Positions 36,540 through 47,914 of a DNA stretch of 64,000 bases are shown piece by piece; positions within the stretch are counted from its first letter, which is position 1; each line of letters begins with the position of its first letter. A program made the position numbers and the translations under genes. This stretch comes from Symsagittifera roscoffensis (Eukaryota; Xenacoelomorpha; Acoela; Convolutidae). The notes beneath the pieces are model-generated. The model did not search any database. It worked only from the letters and a program-made list of their open reading frames with translations, and was not told the DNA's origin. Where the stretch lies: assembly GCF_963678635.1 (NCBI RefSeq), contig NC_087064.1:25894189-25958188 (forward strand), in the 5' to 3' direction.

Positions 36540-36746
36540 CTATTGGTGAGCTGATTGGTGGTACACAGCAGCGGCACTTGCGAGTGTGAGCAGTGCAGTG
36601 AGTAGTTTGGAGGGTGTCACGGTGGCCCCGGTGAGTTTGTCGCTCCTGGGGGAGGAGAAGCCGTTGCCGTCTGTGCACTGGCGAACTGTCTCCACATACT
36701 CGTCGAAGAACTCCTCTGTCGCACTTTTCTTCGGCTTCTCCCCAGT
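36540..36746 (-). CDS. Terminal exon of unrecognised minus-strand gene (hydrophobic C-terminus)
   Basis: The minus-strand acceptor GTTGATTATAG precedes a phase-0 exon of 68 codons ending in TAG (36542-36540). It reads TGEKPKKSATEEFFDEYVET, a single Cys segment, then the end KLLTALLTLASAAAV followed by eight polar residues. The hydrophobic stretch could be a GPI-anchor signal or a short membrane anchor. The polar tail is unusual for a GPI signal. The GC-rich composition stands out from the surroundings. A longer open frame in another phase here is a shadow. It continues the exon at 40659-40828 in frame. Confidence 0.6.
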   Translation of the reverse strand, partial: TGEKPKKSATEEFFDEYVETVRQCTDGNGFSSPRSDKLTGATVTPSKLLTALLTLASAAAVYHQSAHQ

Positions 36747-36902
36747 CTATAATCAACACATGTACATTTCATTGCTGCTCACATCCACGTTAATACATAT
36801 TGTCATATTTCAGTTTGGCTTGAATCATTGATGCAAAATCGTAATTATTTTTGTAGACCTTATCATCCAAGACTTTCCACTAGTAGCCAACCCTAAAAAT
36901 TA

Positions 36903-38460
36903 ATGTTTATAAAGAAAGCTGTGGAAATCAAAACGGTTCAGCACCGACGACTGGGTTATCTAATAAAGCAGCATGATTCTTCACTTGTCAATTTAAGCGA
37001 GTTAAGGTTCTGCGAAGTGTTTGCAGTTACCAAGGAGGTTAAAGTTGCAGTGACAAGGAAGACTGACAACAGAACATTGGCAGTAGGGCCGCGGCTAAAG
37101 AGTGACACCAAGGGACCTTTTGAAGTACCGAGCATGCATAGTGCGCACTATGACTTGAATTTCAACAACAACTTCAGTCGGGTGGCAGTGGTCAAGAAGA
37201 GTAACGCTCTATTGAAACTCCAAAAGGTTTATTTGACTAAAACGAAGTGAAGTGCTCACAAAGTGACATTGATAACAATTTCGTCAAACGCATTTATATA
37301 ATTTTGTAGAAAATCCTAGGCAAAGCAGTGTCCAATACTCCAAAAACATTGTAGTAGCATAGCATTGCAATAGTGATCAATGATTTGACTCGATGTCTAC
37401 TGGCCGAGCCCAAGTTATCGAATCTTATGGGTGCATGCAATGTCGACAGTTGTGAGAGTTCGCAACTTCTTCCCTACATCCAGCAACGAGAAGCACTTTT
37501 CACCGATAAAATTGCTCTATGCGAAACCGTCAAAACCGAGCTATTTGCATATAATCAGATGCCTGGCGTTTTATCTGAATCGGAGCAGCAGACAGAAACT
37601 ATATCCAATTGATAAAAAGAGCAATTTATTTGGTTACCAAGAGGAGACACAAGCCTTCTTGCTGATAAATTTGGAGACAGGGCAAGTGGTGCAAGCAAGA
37701 AGCGGGGACACCAATGCTCAATTGTATGTGCATAACTATAAGCGCACAATTGTCAAAGAAGGACTGCCCAAAGAAAGAAAATGGATCAGCAGATGCAGTG
37801 TTTATGAAAACTGAGTGTTAAAGAGGCATTATGGGCTCATTAAAGCGCATAGCCAAGCAAACAATATCGGATATCCTAAATATTGTGACTCAAATCTCCC
37901 GTTTCATGAAGAATCCGGTCAGAGACCACTCTTTGTCCCAAAGAGTGTTATTTGATATCTAAAGGGGAACAAAGATCTGGCGCCGTGCTACACAAAGAAC
38001 GCTGATGGTGTAAAATTGGACTGGGGAGGTTGGTGATAGTTGGAGCACTATGAAGCAACCAGTTGCAGCAATATCTGCAAAGGAAGCCGAGTAGTTAGAA
38101 ATCGCAGCAGCAGCTAGTGAGGTTTTTTTTCTGCAACAAGGTCTTGATGAAAAAGAGACGATGAAAGGATGAGATACGGTCCAATAGTAATCAAAGACGT
38201 TAAACATAGCTACATTAAGATGTGCAAAACATCTGTAACGCAGAAGCGACCACTTGGTTTCTGTCACGCAGAAGCCACCACACAAAATATTATGGCTCTA
38301 AAACTATTACAAGATGAGCCAGTCGAACTGCAGTATAGCCCTACAAAGATCATAAGAGAGGAATTGTTAATGAAGGCCGTGAGCAAAGCTAAAGTGGATC
38401 AAAGTTCTCGAACATTGGTGGGTTACAGTTTGGCATTGAAGTTTGAGTGGTGGTGTTGAG
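36903..38460 (+). pseudogene. Copia (Ty1/copia) retrotransposon relic: integrase and RNase H parts
   Basis: At 36903-37250 the GAG-pre-integrase signature HRRLGYL and CEVFAV are followed by the integrase core start (GPFEVPSMHSAHY). At 37373-37770, after a frameshift, comes the integrase C-terminal half with CLAFYLNRSS and LFGYQEETQAFLL. From about 37850, in broken frames, are ISRFMKNPV and KQPVAAISAKEAE. At 38169-38459 is the RNase H end with ELQYSPT and LLMKAVSKAK. Most of the reverse transcriptase is missing and there are several stops and frameshifts, so it is dead. LTRs not identified. Confidence 0.85.
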
Positions 38461-39125
38461 ATCAGAATATTCCGAGGTCAGCCAAATTAATCAATGAGAA
38501 TCAAAACAAGCTGAGAATCAAATAAAACCATAAGCTAAATAAAAGGTCAGGTAATAATTCACGAGTACTTTTGCAAGGCTCAGTTTGTCGAGCATATTTT
38601 ATTTACTTTCTCAGTTCATTCTTCAACAATCACAAACTTTTCTCTATCTTCAGTCAAAACCTCAGGTCTAATCTCAGTCTCTAGTCGCAGCTCTTTAATT
38701 TCCTTACCACTTTGAACCTGACCATTTTGTGAGGATTAAGATATTACAAGTGGAAAAAAGGGGACAAAAATTGCCTATAAGTCTAAGAGGGATAAAACGT
38801 TTGAAGGGGCCCATTATCTATATGTAACCTCATATCCCTATATTAAACAGAATGCTCATGCCAATGTGTTTCACAGAAGCAGGTAACCGGCTCCCAAACG
38901 TAACTTAATCCTTAAAATAGGGCGGGCTTTGTGCGTCTGACAAAGTTGACAGGGGATATCGTTCGACTAACGACTAACAAAGTTGAAAGCGGACAACGTT
39001 CTTCACCAAACCTATTCCATAATTATAACACGAATTTAAGCTTTTCAGATAAACTTGTTGAAGAATTGAAGGTAATACTGGACTCCATCCAAGGACTCCA
39101 GACTGACGGATTACTGTTACACCTG

Positions 39126-39290
39126 CAGTAATCTCCGCATTTATGTATTTATAGAATGGGGAGCAAACATTTTTCGTTATTTCTCATTCAACTCTGACAA
39201 TCTCAGGTTTTTATGAAAAAAAGAATTATTATACAAATTCCATCTAGAAAAGTTCTACATTAAGCACCTTTTGAAAAATAAAATAAATGT
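39126..39290 (+). repeat. Short dispersed repeat, copy 1
   Basis: ATCTCCGCATTTATGTATTT then TATAGAATGG, followed by a diverged tract also found at 40325-40460 (CATACAACTTCCATTTACAA versus ATACAAATTCCATCTAGAAA). Confidence 0.5.
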
Positions 39291-39479
39291 TCAATATTTT
39301 TTAAACTTCAATATTTTGTGTGTTTTTTCAAAGATCAAAAATGGGCTTCACCCAAAACCTTAGTTGTTTTTCCAATAATATAAGTTGAGAGTTTTTGCCG
39401 AGGTCATAATTTTTCTTTCAAATTTTAATGCCTGCCTCGTTTAAACACTTGATATCAGCCTCGTTCAAACACTTGATCT

Positions 39480-39990
39480 CATATCAGATTCGGCTGGATT
39501 GACTTCTCTGAAGACCATAACCTTTCTTTGAAAACTCGAACTTAGCAGCTTATACAGGGGCATTTTTCTCCACCTTTTTTTAAATTGAACCCAAAATCTC
39601 ACATTTGGGCTTGAATTTTTCGAGAATATTCACAAAGATTCAAAAAACGCTCAAAAAATCAAAAACTTGACTTTTCTGAGGCCGATAAAATTTTTCGTGA
39701 AATATTTGGGCGTAGCCACTAATTGAAGGGAGCTTCCCGCAACCATTTTCCTTGATTGCTTATTGATTGAAATCAAAAATCAGGCTTGGGAGGACAGTTT
39801 TTGAGAAACATCGCAAAGAGTTTCACAAAACGGTCAACGCATCGAAATAGTGATTTTTTCTGAGGGCCACAATTTTTGTGGAAAAATTTCAGGCGTAGCT
39901 CCTTTTGCAGGGGAGCTTTCCACAACCTGTTCTATCCGTTGAACCCAAAATCTCAGATTTGGGAGGGTAGTTTTAGAACCCCCTCTCCCA
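39480..39990 (+). repeat. ~180-bp tandem repeat, about three diverged units
   Basis: Recurring order: TGACTTTTCTGAGG-CCRTAA, a GGCGTAGC stretch, GGGAGCTTTCCACAACC-type box (39555, 39730, 39913), then GAACCCAAAATCTCAGATTTGG. Period 176-183 bp. Confidence 0.6.
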
Positions 39991-40324
39991 CACTATTACA
40001 ATTACTATTACGTTCATTACGATTAATTAGCATAAGGTAAGTTTAGAAGATATGGTAAAATGGCATGCGCGAATTTGGAGCACGGGTTAAAATAATATAG
40101 GCCAATTTGGTTGAGATACAAAAACACAGCCTCGTAATGTTTTGAACGGTTTTTCTGAATTATTCAAAAGATTTTTGAGCGGTTTGCTAACAAAATTTGC
40201 TCAAACCGCTCAAACCGCCCATTTTGAAGCAAGGTTTTGAGCGAAATTGTGTAAAAAAAAACAGCTCAAGCTGTTCAAATTTTGTTTCAAAATAGGTGAA
40301 AAATCTTGACTTGAGCTGTAGTCA

Positions 40325-40460
40325 TCTCCGCATTTAAGTATTTATAGTAGGTCTCATTCGTTATGCCTCGTTCGACAATTTCAGTTTCTATCGAAAAAAG
40401 CTTATCATACAACTTCCATTTACAAAAATTGTACGATAAGCATTTTTTTTGAAAACCATA
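40325..40460 (+). repeat. Short dispersed repeat, copy 2
   Basis: Partner of 39126-39290 with ATCTCCGCATTTAAGTATTT. Confidence 0.5.
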
Positions 40461-40658
40461 TCAGCTTTTTTGATGACCAAAATATTTTCAATTGATTTGG
40501 AAGAATCAGTAAAATTGTTTAAAACCAGTTTAAGAGGATTTCTGACAAATATTTTACAAAGGAAAAAGCTTCAAAATTCATCTTTTTAAAGACCATGAAA
40601 GCCTAAGATTTTCCAAGACCGGAATACTGGGAGTTTGATAGAACAGCAAAGTACTTAC

Positions 40659-40828
40659 CGTATAAACCTTCTGCTTCTGAGGCACGTAGTACATGATGAC
40701 TTTGACCTTAGAGGGGTCTTTTTTGATGCCGAGGAGCCATTCCCAGATGGATTTGCAGCAAGTGTCAAAGTACTGGTCGCCCCCCTCGCGCACCATCTGC
40801 TTCATGCACTGACAGCCCCTTTCAGAAT
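40659..40828 (-). CDS. Penultimate exon of unrecognised minus-strand gene (Cys-rich)
   Basis: On the minus strand the acceptor ACTGTTTAG (ending 40829) opens a 170-nt exon (phase 1 in, phase 0 out, donor ACG|GTAAGT). It encodes about 57 residues: DSERGCQCMKQMVREGG, YFDTCCKSIWEWLLG and VIMYYVPQKQKVYT. Four cysteines occur within 25 residues. Balanced codon use and good splice sites argue that it is real. The next exon is 36540-36746. Upstream exons should lie at higher coordinates but I could not find them. Family unknown. Confidence 0.65.
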
Positions 40829-41023
40829 CTAAACAGTATGGCTATCGGTCAACAAGATAGGCTCAATAGTGTTCACGATTAAGAGGCAAGTGTGGATGAG
40901 AAACAACACGGCAGCAGATATGAACTATAATTTCAGGGTGTTATAGTAGAGGCATTAAGGAAGGTGATCTCGGGGAGCACATTGATTGAAGTTGAGATCG
41001 CGTTACGGATATTTGCATGAGAT

Positions 41024-41146
41024 GAATACTGTTATTGCTCTTATTGCTAAAACCTGTTGAATACTCTTATTGCTCTTATTGCTAAAGCCTGTTGAATACT
41101 CTTATTGCTCTTATTGCTAAAGCCTTTTGAATACTGTAATTGCTAA
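41024..41146 (+). repeat. 35-bp tandem repeat (~3.5 copies)
   Basis: GAATACTCTTATTGCTCTTA followed by TTGCTAAAGCCTGTT, with unit starts at 41024, 41059, 41094 and 41129. Exact 35-bp period. Confidence 0.95.
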
Positions 41147-41879
41147 AAAAAAAAGTTTGCAGCTGGGTGCCATTTTCTACAACAGTACGCTGGGAATGGA
41201 TGATGAAAGTGAGAACAGGGACACTGCAGAGCTGTTTGCACATCGAAATTTTACAGAATAAATAACAGTTCTTAAACAGAATTACTTTTCGTGGATCAAC
41301 CAAGAAATTATTTCATTTAAAAAACGGCAGATGAAGTAAAAACAAAACAGATATCGGCAACGTTCACCTCGCAACTGGTGTCATTCGTGGGCGAGGCTGA
41401 GTTTTGTCTAATTTCTAAACTTTAACATAGTCGTTATCTACGGGCCTACCATTAACTGCTATTCTTTGCTCCACTGTTCCAAATAGGTCTCATCCCTTAA
41501 TTTGCGAAACTTTTAAGTGACATTTCGGGAGGAAGCTCTCAGATCTCATTCGCTACCAACTCTCATCTTTCTCGTTTCGTTCCACAATTGACCGAACATC
41601 AGAGCTGTACTATAATTTCTTAGCTCTGTATGAGAAATTTTCATCCACCGCTTATGAATAGTTTTTGCCAATTCACCTTAGCTTCTTAACAAGGAGTTGT
41701 TTCGAGGAAGTGAACTTCACATAATTGAATCTAATACCCTATAAGATTCAATTGAATCCAGACCACCCTCAGCCCGCAATCATTGCTTTGCCTTTCAAAA
41801 GTATAACTTTTCTTGCAATTCTTCGTAGTGGCTGGTTGTACCGTTTGACTTTCATGGAAGACGTTGCACAAAAGCAACA

Positions 41880-42517
41880 GCGACGAAATAGTGACCATCG
41901 CTATACCACAAGGTGGTTTTCTCTCGCCCACACTCTCCAACTTTTACATGAGGTTAATAAGCTGAAATCAGCAACCAGCCGTAGCGTGATGAACTACGCC
42001 GCACCTATCTGGTCCCAAAATTTAAGCCACACCAATTGGCCAAAACTCCAAAATAAACAAAACAATGCACTCAGAATCATAACTGGCTGCGTTAAAATGA
42101 CAAATACTGATCACTTACACAATGAAACCAAAATCCTCCCAGTAAGAGAGCATGATAAAATACTAGCCAAACAGTTCTAACTCGGAAAAAGGGGGTTTAA
42201 AAAGAGTTTCAAAAAATTGCTACATAAACTGTGAGAGCTTCTACTGAAACTAGTTTAGGAATAAATTTCGAAATAGAAAAGAAACTCACACGTGAGGCTG
42301 GTGAACTCTTGTTTAGTTACGTTCTGGCTATTCACCTATCCTGAATAACTACATGAACAGGATCGACCCCAAAAGTTGCAAAAAAGCATCATTTGTAATC
42401 TTGTACCCCATGTTGTACATCATTTTTCCAACTCTCCTGACAGACCGACAGATCTGAACATCCTTAATTTATGGAATGACCCCCTGCATGTAACTGAATT
42501 CCTTCAGCTATCATAGC
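41880..42517 (+). pseudogene. LINE (Jockey/CR1-like non-LTR) reverse transcriptase 3' fragment
   Basis: 41891-41950 reads IPQGGFLSPTLSNFYM, reverse transcriptase motif 4. In another frame, 41976-42180 has RSVMNYAAPIWSQNL and ALRIITGC, the typical post-catalytic region. 42380-42517 gives the C-terminal DRPTDL and LWNDPLHVTEFLQL ending at TAG. The catalytic YADD part is deleted and frames shift, so this is a truncated dead copy. No poly-A tail or target duplication identified. Confidence 0.8.
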
Positions 42518-43689
42518 CCGTAGAAACGGGACAGCTAAACTCTCTTGAAGAAATAATTAGCTGACCGAGGTTGCTCGCATCTCAACAGCCCAACAAAACG
42601 CTAGGACCATTCAGACGAGTCCAGTGTTAAAACGACATTCAAATAAGCCACACATGAGGCATGGGCATGCCTTATCTATTCTGTCGAGGATTAATAACAC
42701 GACTGCGGACGAGCCAAAATCACCAAGCAAGACCCAATTAGATTAAGTTAATGTCCTCCAGAATTAGCGAGACAACAACAACAGTAGTCATAGCTGAAAA
42801 GCGTTCAACAGTAGTCAAAAGATGTCTCGGCCCGCGCAAAACGTAGCTCAAATTCAAATGATCCCAGTCAGACTGTAGATGACCTCTACAAATCTTGTTG
42901 AGGATGATGGATATGCCGCGTATGTTCAATTCATGTCCTCTACTACTAAAGGTAATACTCAAATAGGGTAATATCTTACTACTGATTTCAACTATAGCGT
43001 CAATTGAGTTTTCTTTTGTCAGTTTTCAAGGTTTGGTTCAGATTAGGAAGTCTCGTTAGCTTTTCAATTTGCGATTTTGATCCTTTCACTGGGACCTCAG
43101 CAATTAAATTGTTGATGAATTTAAAAAATTACTAGCATGTTTTTGAGTTTGTTCCAGTCCGATGATTATTGAGCTTTATATCAGATAAAAAACTGCCAAA
43201 ATAGTAAAAACCAATTTCCGGTTCCGAAATTCATAAATGTTTGGTTTCAAGACAATGAATTCACTATCTTCATGTTTGGTCATCAGGTTCGATTGGACAG
43301 TCGTAAATCAATCCAGCGAAACTTCAATGGAAGAAAACAGAAAATGTTGAAACTGAAAGAAAATATTGAAATTGTTTCGATCTTGAAGATTCACTTGAAC
43401 ATTTGCTTGTCAATATGGTCATTGAGAACAGAACATTTGAACTGATTTAGCAACCCGATCTGTTGTTGTCTGCCTATTTTCTTGAAAATATAGTCACTTG
43501 TTTTTTCCTCAAAAATAAAACGTCGTGGACATTTCCTTCTCAAAGAACTGCGAACTTTCCAAAAGATTTCTCTCTTTTCTAAGGCCATTTTTGATCAAAT
43601 ATCACGTCTCCAAAAAGCTATTTGATTAACATTTTGCTGCATTTTTTTCTAATCAACAGAATGGCACAAAAAAAAATTGTCAGATTCTC

Positions 43690-43960
43690 GCCTTTCTTGC
43701 CATTTCACAGGCACTTCAGCGTACCATTCTCAGTCATTAACTCTTAAAATTTCAGAAGAGCATCTCTCTTCTTCACCAGCATCTTGACCACTGCGAGTCA
43801 AATGAGGTCGTCATTAGAACTGAGTGCACAGTGTGTCCCAGCAAGCTCGCATCTTTTATGTCACTGGAGGCCCGCTGCCTTAAACCAATGCTCTGCTGTC
43901 AGTCTTTTTCGTTACTGCCACTTCATGCATCCTGAAAACTGTAAGAATATCGCTGAGCTG
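43690..43960 (-). pseudogene. Second Copia integrase scrap (minus)
   Basis: Minus-strand translation gives HEVAVTKKTDSRALV and, after a shift, a stretch parallel to the 37020-37220 segment of the first Copia relic, ending in KKRDALLKF. It is related to, but clearly diverged from, that copy, with several stops. Confidence 0.6.
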
Positions 43961-44822
43961 TAGATCAAACAATCTTGGTTGTTTAGGCACTCCAGTTGTC
44001 GTTGCCGCTACGTTTCGTCAGCGTTCTCCCCGTTCGCCGTCGATTACAGTGTCGATTCAACGAGTTGGGTTCCACCTGATTTTCCACTCCAAGAAGAATT
44101 TGCAAGGCTGCCTAATATGTAGCTACCCACCACACGGTTCCAGTAAAACAGAAAATGCTGAAAAAATTGAAGCTCGAACCTCTAGCTACCGCTTCTCTTC
44201 ATTTTTCAGGTTTACACACAGCTCTGCACAAAAAGCCCGTCGTAGCTTTTGGCAATCTTTGATTTCAACTTTCACTGATTCCTTGTCCTTACTCTAGGAG
44301 AAAACGCTATTTTGGTTCTCACTGATTCCTCTCCGTTTTAGCTCTTAAAGCTAGAAAAGAAAGCCCTGTCGCACAATAGAACTTCATGACTATTGCACCC
44401 AGTATCCACAAAAAAGTCTTCCATCTCCAATGAAAAATTTTTACAGCAACTGGAGAACTCTTTCCTCCCCTGCATGCAGTCCCTCCTTTCAAATAGAACA
44501 GGTTGACCAAAGTGGAAGCACCCTTGATTTTTTGCACTTGGTTACTTGCTACCTTTGACCCACTGCATGGATCACAAGAATGCTCACTGTCCTTACTGGC
44601 TTTGCACTCCTTGACCTTATGTCTGTTTTTTCTGACCGCACATTAGTGGCCATTAGTCCAAACTTTTTAATATTTGCCCAAGGCCTGCAAAGTTTCATGA
44701 TTGTGCCCAACCTTCTCAACATCGTTTCCAGCCCTGGAAAATTTTTTGGCTGCTGGGAAATTCTTCTGCGCCAAAAGTTTCCAGGACTGTCAGTCTAGAC
44801 AGTCCATGGATCATCAGTGCAC

Positions 44823-45254
44823 CAGGGGCGGATCTAGGATTTTCTCGAGGGGGGGGCGGATTTTCGAAAAATTTTCCAAAATTTTGACGACCTTTTTTTT
44901 TTAGGTCGACCAAATTGATTTTTCGAGCTCTCCCAGAGCACTGTTTTGCCCCTATTTTGGCAAAATTTTCTGCGCCGCAGGCAAATTTTTTAAAAAACAG
45001 TCAAAAAAGCCGTTTTTGGGCACTTTTTGAAAAATTTTGACAAAAAAATCGCGTTTTCTTTGGCGCGCGCTCCCCCTCAAAGTTAGTATATATTGGCGCC
45101 GAAGGCGCCTTTAGAAAAATTTTAGGGTCGATCCGCCAAAAATGGATTTCTGAAAAAGTATCAAAGGTGGGACCCTTTGGGTCGGCAGGGGGTCGAATCC
45201 CTGAGGGGAAGGGGCGTCCGCCCCCCCCACCCCCCCCCCCTAAATCCGCCCCTG
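44823..45254. mobile_element. 432-bp MITE with CAGGGGCGGAT termini
   Basis: The left end CAGGGGCGGATCTAGGATTT and the right end, inverted, CAGGGGCGGATTTAGGGGGG form terminal inverted repeats, each followed by a G-run. The interior is AT-rich with no transposase. I saw no clear target-site duplication. Termini of this type are common in invertebrate DNA-transposon derivatives. Confidence 0.75.
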
Positions 45255-45420
45255 CTAACAACCGTGACATGATGTGACTTCCGTGACAATGTTGGTATAG
45301 GACTAAGAAGTTGCACGAATCTATCCGGCTGAAAATGAGATAGCGTGACGAGCAGGCCGTGTACCTTATCTGAAATTACTCTATGAGTATAGTCATCCGT
45401 ACTTAACTGCGCCAAAGTAG

Positions 45421-46604
45421 TTTTTGACCTCTTCATGAGGTCTAGCAGAACTTCCTTTGTTTTTCTTTTAACAAAGGTAATGAACCGCGAAAAAGTACGA
45501 TTGAACAAATTTTACTGACTTTTTCTGAAAAAAAAAACGAAACAAAATCATCGTGACTACGTTCATCGACTCTTAAAGAAACGACTTGACACAACACTTG
45601 TTCGACATTACTTTTCATTGTCTCGCCGAGAAAATATTTGTTTTGTACTTTTAAAGACAGTGGTTGAAACATCAGTGTAATCCAGTCACGGAAGATTTTT
45701 GAAGGACTGTACTTTTAGACAGTGGTCGAAACATCAGTGTAATCCAGTCACGGAAGATTTTTGAAGGTCGACTTGCAGAACTTTCCATGGATTGATGCAA
45801 GGGTTTAAAATGTTTATTCGAACAACAATTCATAAGAAAATTTTAACCACGAAAGTTTTTGACCTCTTCATGAGGACTAGCAGAACTTCCTTTGCTTTTC
45901 TTTTAACAAAGGTAATGAACCGCGAAAAAGTACGATTGAACAAATTTTACTGACTTTTTCTGAAAAAAAACGAAACAAAATCATCGTGACTACGTTCATC
46001 TACTCTTAAAGAAACGACTTGACACAACACTTGTTCGACATTACTTTTCATTGTCTCGCCGAGAAAATATTTGTTTTGTACTTTTAAAGACAGTGGTCGA
46101 AACATCAGTGTAATCCAGTCACGGAAGATTTTTGAAGGTCGACTAGCAGAACTTTCTATGGATTGATGCAAGGGTTTAAAATGTTTATTCGAACAACAAT
46201 TCATAAGAAAATTTTAACCACGAAAGTTTTTGACCTCTTCATGAGGACTAGCAGAACTTCCTTTGTTTTTCTTTTAACAAAGGTAATGAACCGCGAAAAA
46301 GTACGATTGAACAAATTTTACTGACTTTTTCTGAAAAAAAAAACGAAACAAAATCATCGTGACTACGTTCATCGACTCTTAAAGAAACGACTTGACACAA
46401 CACTTGTTCAACATTACTTTTCATTGTCTCGCCGAGAAAATATTTGTTTTGTACTTTTAAAGACAGTGGTCGAAACATCAGTGTAATCCAGTCACGGAAG
46501 ATTTTTGAAGGTCGACTAGCAGAACTTTCTATGGATTGATGCAAGGGTTTAAAATGTTTATTCGAACAACAATTCATAAGAAAATTTTATCCACGAAAGT
46601 TTTT
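45421..46604 (+). repeat. 371-bp tandem array (three units)
   Basis: Unit starts (TTTTTGACCTC) at 45421, 45856, 46227 and a final partial at 46600. Units 2 and 3 are 371-373 bp. Unit 1 is 435 bp because a 64-bp segment around CAGTGTAATCCAGTCACGGA is duplicated inside it. Copies are nearly identical, so the array is recent. The last unit runs into the helicase-bearing repeat at 46590. Confidence 0.92.
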
Positions 46605-47290
46605 GACCTCAATATGGGACCGCACATCGCAACTTTGTTGAAAAACAAAAAACATTGAATTTTGTTAAACAATATTGCTGATCAGAAGAAAATACGATTT
46701 TTTTCACAAGCTAACTTAGAAAATTTTGAATTTAACTAACTTTGTAGCCCATCAAAATACAAATTGTATGAAACATATCAAAAAAAATTACTTTTTGTAG
46801 GATATATGCAGAGCTCAGTTACGGAATCAAAGCATGCTTCATGAGGACATTTTACGATAGTTCACAAAGAGAGGGGGCATTGTACGGCTGAACCAATATT
46901 TCAAAGAACCAAATTTTATCATCATTATCGAACTTAGAGGATGTGAGAATATTAACTTGAAAAAAATTACAAAAACAATAATGCTTTCTTTGGGAAAGTT
47001 TTATTCCCGGATAAATGCTCTAAAATAGTTGCAAGTTCTCATCATTGAAGAAGTCAGCTTATTATTTGCTCAAATTTTTTGTGCAATGGACATGGTGCTC
47101 AAAAAAATGAAAGGCATTGATGATTCTCTTGGTGGTGTTTTTGAAGTAGCGAACGGGGACTGTTGCCAACTTCCAAGCATCGCCAGATATAACATATTTG
47201 AAGCAAGAATTTTCCATGCTTTCGTTGATTTTCAAATCATTTTGTCCAAATGGTTGGCCAAGAAGGTCAGCGACTATTGAAGCTGTCAGA
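46590..47290 (+). pseudogene. Family B repeat copy 1 with PIF1-like helicase fragment
   Basis: 47029-47280 reads VLIIEEVSLLFAQIF, then KKMKGIDDSLGGV and GDCCQLPSI. This is the Walker B (normally IIDE) and following GG / GDFxQLPPV motifs of PIF1-family helicases, as carried by Helitrons. The aspartate of the Walker B is replaced by Glu, and neither a Walker A nor downstream motifs are intact. The whole ~700 bp is repeated at 61155-61880. Confidence 0.65.
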
Positions 47291-47299
47291 AGTTCCACC

Positions 47300-47914
47300 A
47301 ATACCACATGAAACCATAAAGACTAGCAACGGTTATGTTTACGTCCAGGTAACTTTAAATGATCCATGACTTAGGAATTTTGTTGTAGGAGAAACAGAGA
47401 ACAGTCTTTCTGAAGAATTGAGAACAATCAACTCGACAGATGTAGGTGGGACTATTAAAATTGTACCGAAATCAACCATGGGCTGTAGAATTTTTTACTA
47501 GAAGTTTAGAGGCTCAAGAGAGCGTAAGGATGTGTTATTGTCGATTGAAGAAACTAAATTTAATAATCCTCAGTTAAGTTCTGATCTGATTTATTTCGTG
47601 GCCATTGATTGTAACTTCCATTTGCGCCATTTATTTCTTTTGAAAATTGTATTTGCGGAAATGCTGTAAGAGCCAACCCTGAAAACCTGGTGTAGAAAAA
47701 ATCAGTGTTACGTCAAACATGTCTGCGATACCTACCGCTACCTTGGATGTTGTGGTGAATATTTTCCATCATAATTAAAGACCTGAGTATATGTCGAAGA
47801 ATTAACAAACTAAAACGCAATACATTGGATGTTTTGCTGATAAACAAAAAATAAAAACATGTTGTAGGACCATACCGCTACATTGGACCTAATGGTAACC
47901 TAATTCAGTACAAA
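47300..47914. other. Unassigned stretch after family B
   Basis: No recognised gene. It contains one copy of a ~20-bp dispersed motif, ATACATTGGATGTTTTGCT (~47821), and a related one at 47740. It may be further remnant of the helicase-bearing element. Confidence 0.4.

Larger units (their letters stand above)
36747..40658 (-). other. Intron of the minus-strand gene, filled with repeats
   Basis: 3.9 kb between donor ACG|GTAAGT (40659/40658) and acceptor TATAG (36747). It contains an opposite-strand Copia relic (36903-38460), two diverged copies of an ATCTCCGCATTTATGTATTT block (39126 and 40325), and a ~180-bp tandem repeat. Confidence 0.55.

Noticed and set aside
36484-36759. 91-codon minus open frame over the GC-rich 36.5-36.75 kb segment
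   Set aside because: It is in a different phase from the exon that agrees with the splice sites of the upstream exon. Its Arg/His-rich product looks like a frame shadow.
41024-41146. Regular 35-bp repeats as a CRISPR-like array
   Set aside because: Units are contiguous with no unique spacers, and the genome is that of an animal.
45947-46577. Repeated minus open frame (up to 109 codons) in each 371-bp unit
   Set aside because: The units are near-identical at DNA level, and the frame differs between copies by indels in an A-run, so there is no sign of selection for a protein.
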